Of a DNA stretch of 26,557 bases, positions 22,365-26,557 are shown piece by piece (the stretch's first letter is position 1; each line of letters starts with the position of its first letter). Source of the stretch: DASSKF01 sp035690725 (GTDB taxonomy: Bacteria > Actinomycetota > Actinomycetes > Actinomycetales > Dermatophilaceae); assembly GCA_035690725.1 (NCBI GenBank), contig DASSKF010000017.1:1-26557 (forward strand), given 5' to 3'. The position numbers and the translations under genes are program-made. The notes beneath the pieces are model-generated. The model searched no databases. It saw only the letters and a list, made by a program, of their open reading frames with translations, and was not told the origin of the DNA.

Positions 22365-24527
22365 GTGGCGACTCCCGCACCCGCTCCCGAACTCGTCGAG
22401 CTCGCCCAGCTCCATGGCGTGGCGACCGAGTACTGGGACTGGCGTGGCCGGCACGTCGTGGTCGGGACGGACACCATCGTCGCGGTGCTCACCGCGCTCG
22501 GTGTCACCGCGCGGACGCCGGCCGAGGTCGAGGCGGCGCTGCGCGACCACCGGGACGCACCCTGGCGGCGGACTTTGCCCCCCGTGCTCGTCACGCGCGA
22601 GGGCCGGAGCCCCTGGGTGCCGGTGCACGTGCCGCACGGCGCCCCGATCGACGAGGCGCTCGTGCGGCTGGAGGCCGGCGGCACCAGGGCGCTGCGCCAG
22701 GTGGACCACTGGGTCGACCCCCGCACCGTCGACGGACAGAAGGTCGGCGAGGCCACCCTCGAGGTGCCGCCGGACCTGCCCCTGGGCTGGCACCGCCTGC
22801 AGGTCACCGTCGAGGGCCGCACCAGCTCCATGCCGCTCGTCGTCACTCCCACCCGCCTGCAGCCGGTGCCCACTCGCGGCCCCAATGAGGGCGAGGCGGA
22901 GCAGGTGCCGTCGACACGGCATACACGACATGTCTGGGGAGTGATGACCCAGCTGTATGCCGTGCGCTCCGAACGCTCCTGGGGCACCGGGGACCTGGGC
23001 GACCTGGGCGACCTCGGGGCGTGGGCCGCCCGGGACCTGGGCGCCGGGTTCGTCCTCGTCAATCCGGTGCACGCCGCGCAGCCGCTGCCGCCGATGGAGG
23101 CCTCGCCCTACCTGCCGACGGCCCGCCGGTTCGCGAACCCGCTCTACCTCCGGGTGGAGGACGTGCCGGAGGTGGCCTACCTGTCCGCGGCTGAGCGCCA
23201 GCTGGTGGAGTGGCACGGCGACGACGCGCGGGCGCTCAACACCGACACCGTCCTGGACCGCGACGCCGCCTGGGCCGCCAAGCGGGCGGCGCTGCAGCTG
23301 GTCTTCGACCAGCCGCGGTCGGCCCGTCGGGAGCGGGCGTTCGCCGCCTTCCGTGAGCGGGAGGGGCGCGGCCTGGAGGACTTCGCCACCTGGTGCGCGC
23401 TCGCCGAGGTGCACGGCCTCCCGTGGGCGGAGTGGCCGGAGGAGCTGCGCGACCCCGACGGCGAGGGAGTGCGGCGGTTCCGGGACGCCCACGCCGAGCA
23501 GGTGCGGTTCCACGCCTGGCTGCAGTGGGTGCTGCAGGAGCAGCTCGAGGGGGTGCAGCGCGACCTGCGCGCGCTCGGCATGCCGGTCGGCGTCATCCAC
23601 GACCTGGCCGTCGGCGTGCACCCGGGAGGCGCGGACGCGTGGGCGCTCGGTGCCGCGCTCGCCCGAGGGGTGACCGTCGGCGCGCCGCCGGACCAGTACA
23701 ACCAGATCGGGCAGGACTGGAGCCAACCGCCCTGGCGGCCGGACCAGCTCGCCGAACAGGGGTACCGGCCCTTCCGGGACATGCTGCGGACGGTCCTGCG
23801 CAGCGCCGGCGGGCTGCGGGTCGACCACATCATCGGACTGTTCCGGCTGTGGTGGGTGCCCGAGGGGATGCGGCCGGACGCCGGCACCTACGTCCGGCTC
23901 GACCACGAGGCGCTCGTCGGCGTCCTGGCGCTCGAGGCGCACCGGGCCGGGGCGCTGGTGATCGGGGAGGACCTCGGCACGGTCGAGGCGTGGGTGCGCG
24001 ACCACCTGCGCGAGCGGGGGCTGCTCGGCACGTCGATCCTGTGGTTCGAGCGCGATCGCGACGGTGAGCCGCTCCCGGCGGAGTCCTACCGGGAGCTGTG
24101 CCTCGCCACCGTCACGACGCACGACCTGCCCCCGTCGGCGGGATACCTCGAGGGGAGCCATGTCGATCTGCGGGACCGGCTCGACCTGCTGACCCGGCCG
24201 GTCGACGAGGAGCGCGCCGAGGACGAGGCGGCCCGCGAGCAGGTGCTGGCCATGCTGCGCCAGCGCGGGTTGCTGGACGAGGGTGCCGGCGTGCCCGAGC
24301 AGGTCCGGGCGCTGCACGGCTTCCTGCGCTGGACGCCCAGCCGGCTGCTCGGCGTGGCCGTGGCCGACCTGGCCGGTGACAGGGTGGCGATCAACCAGCC
24401 GGGCACCAGCGACGAGTACCCGAACTGGCGACTGCCCCTGACCGGGCCGGACGGGCAGCTGGTCACCCTCGAGGACCTGATGGTGTCCCGCTGGGCGAGA
24501 CGTCTCGCCCGCACCGTCTCGGGCTGA
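22365..24527 (+). CDS. malQ: 4-alpha-glucanotransferase (amylomaltase, GH77)
   Basis: The 720-residue GH77 enzyme transfers glucan segments between maltodextrins. Recognisable motifs are SPYLPTARRFANPLYL, MPVGVIHDLAVGVHPGGADAW with the region II Asp, GAPPDQYNQIGQDWSQPPW, LRVDHIIGLFRLWWVPEG, and GEDLGTVEAWV with the acid/base Glu. TTHDLPPSAGYL and NQPGTSDEYPNWR follow. An N-terminal region of about 190 residues precedes the barrel, as in the long actinobacterial and E. coli-type MalQ. The GTG at 22365 follows a GAGG at 7 nt. SWGTGDLGDLGDLG (encoded around 22980-23018) has a three-residue tandem expansion of the usual SWGIGDFGDL loop. It probably works with aglA on maltodextrin or glycogen breakdown. 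It converges on pepN. Confidence 0.93.
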   Translation: MATPAPAPELVELAQLHGVATEYWDWRGRHVVVGTDTIVAVLTALGVTARTPAEVEAALRDHRDAPWRRTLPPVLVTREGRSPWVPVHVPHGAPIDEALVRLEAGGTRALRQVDHWVDPRTVDGQKVGEATLEVPPDLPLGWHRLQVTVEGRTSSMPLVVTPTRLQPVPTRGPNEGEAEQVPSTRHTRHVWGVMTQLYAVRSERSWGTGDLGDLGDLGAWAARDLGAGFVLVNPVHAAQPLPPMEASPYLPTARRFANPLYLRVEDVPEVAYLSAAERQLVEWHGDDARALNTDTVLDRDAAWAAKRAALQLVFDQPRSARRERAFAAFREREGRGLEDFATWCALAEVHGLPWAEWPEELRDPDGEGVRRFRDAHAEQVRFHAWLQWVLQEQLEGVQRDLRALGMPVGVIHDLAVGVHPGGADAWALGAALARGVTVGAPPDQYNQIGQDWSQPPWRPDQLAEQGYRPFRDMLRTVLRSAGGLRVDHIIGLFRLWWVPEGMRPDAGTYVRLDHEALVGVLALEAHRAGALVIGEDLGTVEAWVRDHLRERGLLGTSILWFERDRDGEPLPAESYRELCLATVTTHDLPPSAGYLEGSHVDLRDRLDLLTRPVDEERAEDEAAREQVLAMLRQRGLLDEGAGVPEQVRALHGFLRWTPSRLLGVAVADLAGDRVAINQPGTSDEYPNWRLPLTGPDGQLVTLEDLMVSRWARRLARTVSG
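24493..24510. terminator. Palindromic hairpin in the last codons of malQ
   Basis: GGGCGAGACGTCTCGCCC is a perfect palindrome (7-bp stem, ACGT loop) 14 nt before the malQ stop codon. Being symmetrical and 43 nt beyond the pepN stop, it could help end transcription of the convergent pepN as well. The 26 bp between the two stops contain only a weak 5-bp stem (CGCTG/CAGCG). Confidence 0.35.
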
Positions 24528-24553
24528 CCCGCGCTGCTTCGTGAACCCAGCGG

Positions 24554-26557
24554 TCAGGCCGGGCGCTCGGCGTCGCGGGCCTGGCAGGCCAGCGCCCGGG
24601 TGACCCCGTCACGGTTCTCGGCCACGGTCCGGCACAGCCCCGCCGGCGCGTCGGGATGCGCGTCCAGCCACACCTGCGACGCGTCGCGCAGGGCGGCGTT
24701 CGCGAGGCCACGCGGGTAGAACCCGCCCGCGATCGACTCGGCGATCGCGTGGGTGCGCGACTCCCACACGTCGAGCAGCGCGGCGTGGTAGCGCTCGACG
24801 TACGGCTCGAGCAGGGTCACGTCGTGCACCCGGGCAAACCCCAGGGCGAGGGCGTCGATCGTCTGGTTGGCCAGGTCGCGCTGCTCCACCGCACGGTGCC
24901 AGGCGTCGGCCTTGGCCTCGGCGGTCGGACGCGCCGCCCGGGCCCGGGCCGCGCGCTCGGCGCCGGTCGCGGTGCGGTCCCGGTCGTGCTCGGCCCGGAT
25001 CTCGCGCTCGTCGACGGTGCCCGCCGCGGCGAGGCAGGTGAGCAGGGTCCAGCGCATCTCGGTGTCCACGGCCAGGCCGGGCAGCTGCCCGGACCCGTCG
25101 TAGAGCGCCCGGACCCAGGTCGTGTCCTGCTCCCGCGACGCGTGGGCAGCGAAGGCCGTCATCAGCTGCAGCTGCGCGTCGCTGCCGGGCTCGGCGGCGA
25201 GGAGCAGCTCCCGCAGCCGGGTGGCGAGGTCCTCCTGCACGGCGTCGCGCCGCGCCGGGGCGACGTAGGACCGGGCGGCGAGGTTGACCTGGCCCAGCAG
25301 GGTGCGCACGAGGGTGGAGTCGGTCTCCCCGGGAAGGGTGTTGAGCGCCAGCTCGATGAAGTCGTGGGCCGGCATCTCGGCATCCCGGGTCATGTCCCAG
25401 GCCGCGCCGAGCACCAGGGCGCGGGGGAGGCTGTCGGTGAACGCCCGCGGGTGGGCGACCGCCGTCGCGGTGGACCGCTCGTCCAGGCGGATCTTGGCGT
25501 AGGCCAGGTCCTCGTCGTTGACGAGCAGCAGGTCCGGCTGCTGCTCGCCGACGAGCTCGACCACCTCGGTGCGCTCCCCGTCGACGTCCAGCTCGACCCG
25601 GCGAGTGCGCACCAGGGCGTCGCCCTCCAGCCGGTAGAGGCCGACCGCGAGCCGGTGCGGGCGCAGGGTCGGCTGCTCCTCGGCCGCGGTCTGCAGGATG
25701 GCCACCGAGGTCATCCGGCCGGCCTCGTCCACCTCGACCTGCGGTCGGAGGGTGTTGACCCCGGCCGTCTCCAGCCAGGTCTTCGACCACGTCGCCAGGT
25801 CCCGTCCGGAGGTCCGCTCCAGCTCCTCCAGCAGGTCGGCCAGGGTCGTGTTGCCCCAGGCGTGCTGGGCGAAGTAGGCACGGAGCCCGCCCACGAACGG
25901 CTCCCGCCCGACGTAGGCGACCAGCTGCTTGAGCACGGACGCGCCCTTGGCGTAGGTGATGCCGTCGAAGTTGACCTCCACGTCCTCGAGGTCGCGGATG
26001 TCGGCCACGATCGGGTGGGTCGAGGAGAGCTGGTCCTGGTTGTAGGCCCAGGCCTTCTCCGAGGTGCCGAACGTGGTCCAGGCGGACTCCCACTGGGTGG
26101 CCTCCGCCTGCGCGGTGGTCGAGGCCCACTCGGCGAACGACTCGTTGAGCCAGAGGTCGTTCCACCACTGCATCGTCACGAGGTTGCCGAACCACATGTG
26201 CGCGAGCTCGTGCAGGATCGTCAGGGCGCGCCGTTCCACGAGGGCCTCGGGAACCTTGGCCCGGAAGACGTAGATCTCGTTGAAGGTCACCGCGCCGGCG
26301 TTCTCCATCGCGCCCATGTTGTATTCGGGCGTGAACAGCTGGTCGTACTTCTCGAACGGGTACTCGAGGTCGAACTCGTTCTCGAAGAAGGCGAACCCGC
26401 GCTTGGTGCAGTCGAACACGTTCTCCGCGTCGAGGTAGGGCGTGAGCGAGCGGCGACAGAAGATGCCGAGCGGCACCGGGCCCTTGCGGGTGCGCACCTC
26501 GTCGCGCACCACGTCGTAGGGACCGGCGATCAGGGCCGTGATGTAGGACGAGATGCG
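24554..26557 (-). CDS. pepN: Aminopeptidase N, M1 zinc family (5' end outside window)
   Basis: The visible 667 residues are the C-terminal part of an M1 zinc aminopeptidase. The substrate-anchoring GAMEN motif (YNMGAMENAGAVTFNE) and the zinc site HELAHMWFGN...NESFAEW (HExxH with the third ligand Glu 19 residues on) are intact. A Tyr in FDGITYAKGASVLKQL is the probable transition-state residue. A long ERAP1_C-like helical domain follows (about the last 330 residues). Actinobacterial PepN proteins are about 850-860 residues, so roughly 190 N-terminal residues lie beyond 26557. It removes N-terminal residues from peptides in the cytosol. An in-frame GTG at 26512 is not the true start, because the frame is open and family-like to the edge (RISSYITALIAGPYDVV). 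Confidence 0.93.
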   Translation of the reverse strand, partial: RISSYITALIAGPYDVVRDEVRTRKGPVPLGIFCRRSLTPYLDAENVFDCTKRGFAFFENEFDLEYPFEKYDQLFTPEYNMGAMENAGAVTFNEIYVFRAKVPEALVERRALTILHELAHMWFGNLVTMQWWNDLWLNESFAEWASTTAQAEATQWESAWTTFGTSEKAWAYNQDQLSSTHPIVADIRDLEDVEVNFDGITYAKGASVLKQLVAYVGREPFVGGLRAYFAQHAWGNTTLADLLEELERTSGRDLATWSKTWLETAGVNTLRPQVEVDEAGRMTSVAILQTAAEEQPTLRPHRLAVGLYRLEGDALVRTRRVELDVDGERTEVVELVGEQQPDLLLVNDEDLAYAKIRLDERSTATAVAHPRAFTDSLPRALVLGAAWDMTRDAEMPAHDFIELALNTLPGETDSTLVRTLLGQVNLAARSYVAPARRDAVQEDLATRLRELLLAAEPGSDAQLQLMTAFAAHASREQDTTWVRALYDGSGQLPGLAVDTEMRWTLLTCLAAAGTVDEREIRAEHDRDRTATGAERAARARAARPTAEAKADAWHRAVEQRDLANQTIDALALGFARVHDVTLLEPYVERYHAALLDVWESRTHAIAESIAGGFYPRGLANAALRDASQVWLDAHPDAPAGLCRTVAENRDGVTRALACQARDAERPA

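Noticed and set aside
22047..24317. A 756-codon minus-strand open frame
   Set aside because: It is antisense to malQ and runs across the divergent mscS-malQ promoter region.

Overview
The window is high-GC DNA (roughly 73% G+C by eye, with codon third positions almost always G or C). It shows actinobacterial hallmarks: GTG starts, a SARP-type regulator, a group II truncated haemoglobin (GlbO), EttA and an M1 aminopeptidase N. It looks like the chromosome of a Micrococcales-type actinomycete, perhaps near Intrasporangiaceae or Ornithinimicrobiaceae. That placement is inference, since no rRNA is present. I see no insertion sequence, phage gene, tRNA, rRNA or CRISPR array.

Layout, left to right. 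(1) 1-4736: the start of a leftward gene at the edge, then a rightward operon of a PrsW-type membrane protease and two membrane-anchored dynamin-like GTPases, joined by 4-bp stop/start overlaps. (2) 4941-9296: an SSB paralogue without the usual C-terminal tip, a hairpin terminator, then ettA followed closely by an LCAD-type acyl-CoA dehydrogenase and a short-chain dehydrogenase. (3) 9355-16369: a mixed accessory block. It holds a CmoM-like methyltransferase, an NYN-domain protein, a VOC protein, a SARP regulator divergent from a bicovalent FAD oxidase, an OsmC-family protein behind a perfect 31-bp inverted repeat, a TMEM175-like channel, and a tesB-fabG-like pair. (4) 16419-17541: a 4-hydroxybenzoyl-CoA-type thioesterase and a conserved protein of unknown function. 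(5) 17523-22255, leftward: a 14-helix MFS exporter behind a SoxR-box-like palindrome, the alpha-glucosidase aglA, glbO and an mscS channel. (6) malQ rightward, then pepN leftward, cut by the right edge.

From memory, the order ssb - ettA - thioesterase - unknown protein - aglA/glbO - pepN resembles Mycobacterium tuberculosis Rv2478c to Rv2467. Parts 2, 4, 5 and 6 therefore look like an old actinobacterial backbone, with part 3 and the MFS gene as lineage-specific additions.

Across the window many genes have a -10-like hexamer 6-7 nt before the start codon and no good Shine-Dalgarno sequence, which suggests widespread leaderless transcription. The best regulatory leads are the SoxR/MerR-type operator before the MFS exporter (18983-19002), an 11-bp-period repeat between the SARP gene and the FAD oxidase (11800-11842), and the 65-bp hairpin at 13257-13321.
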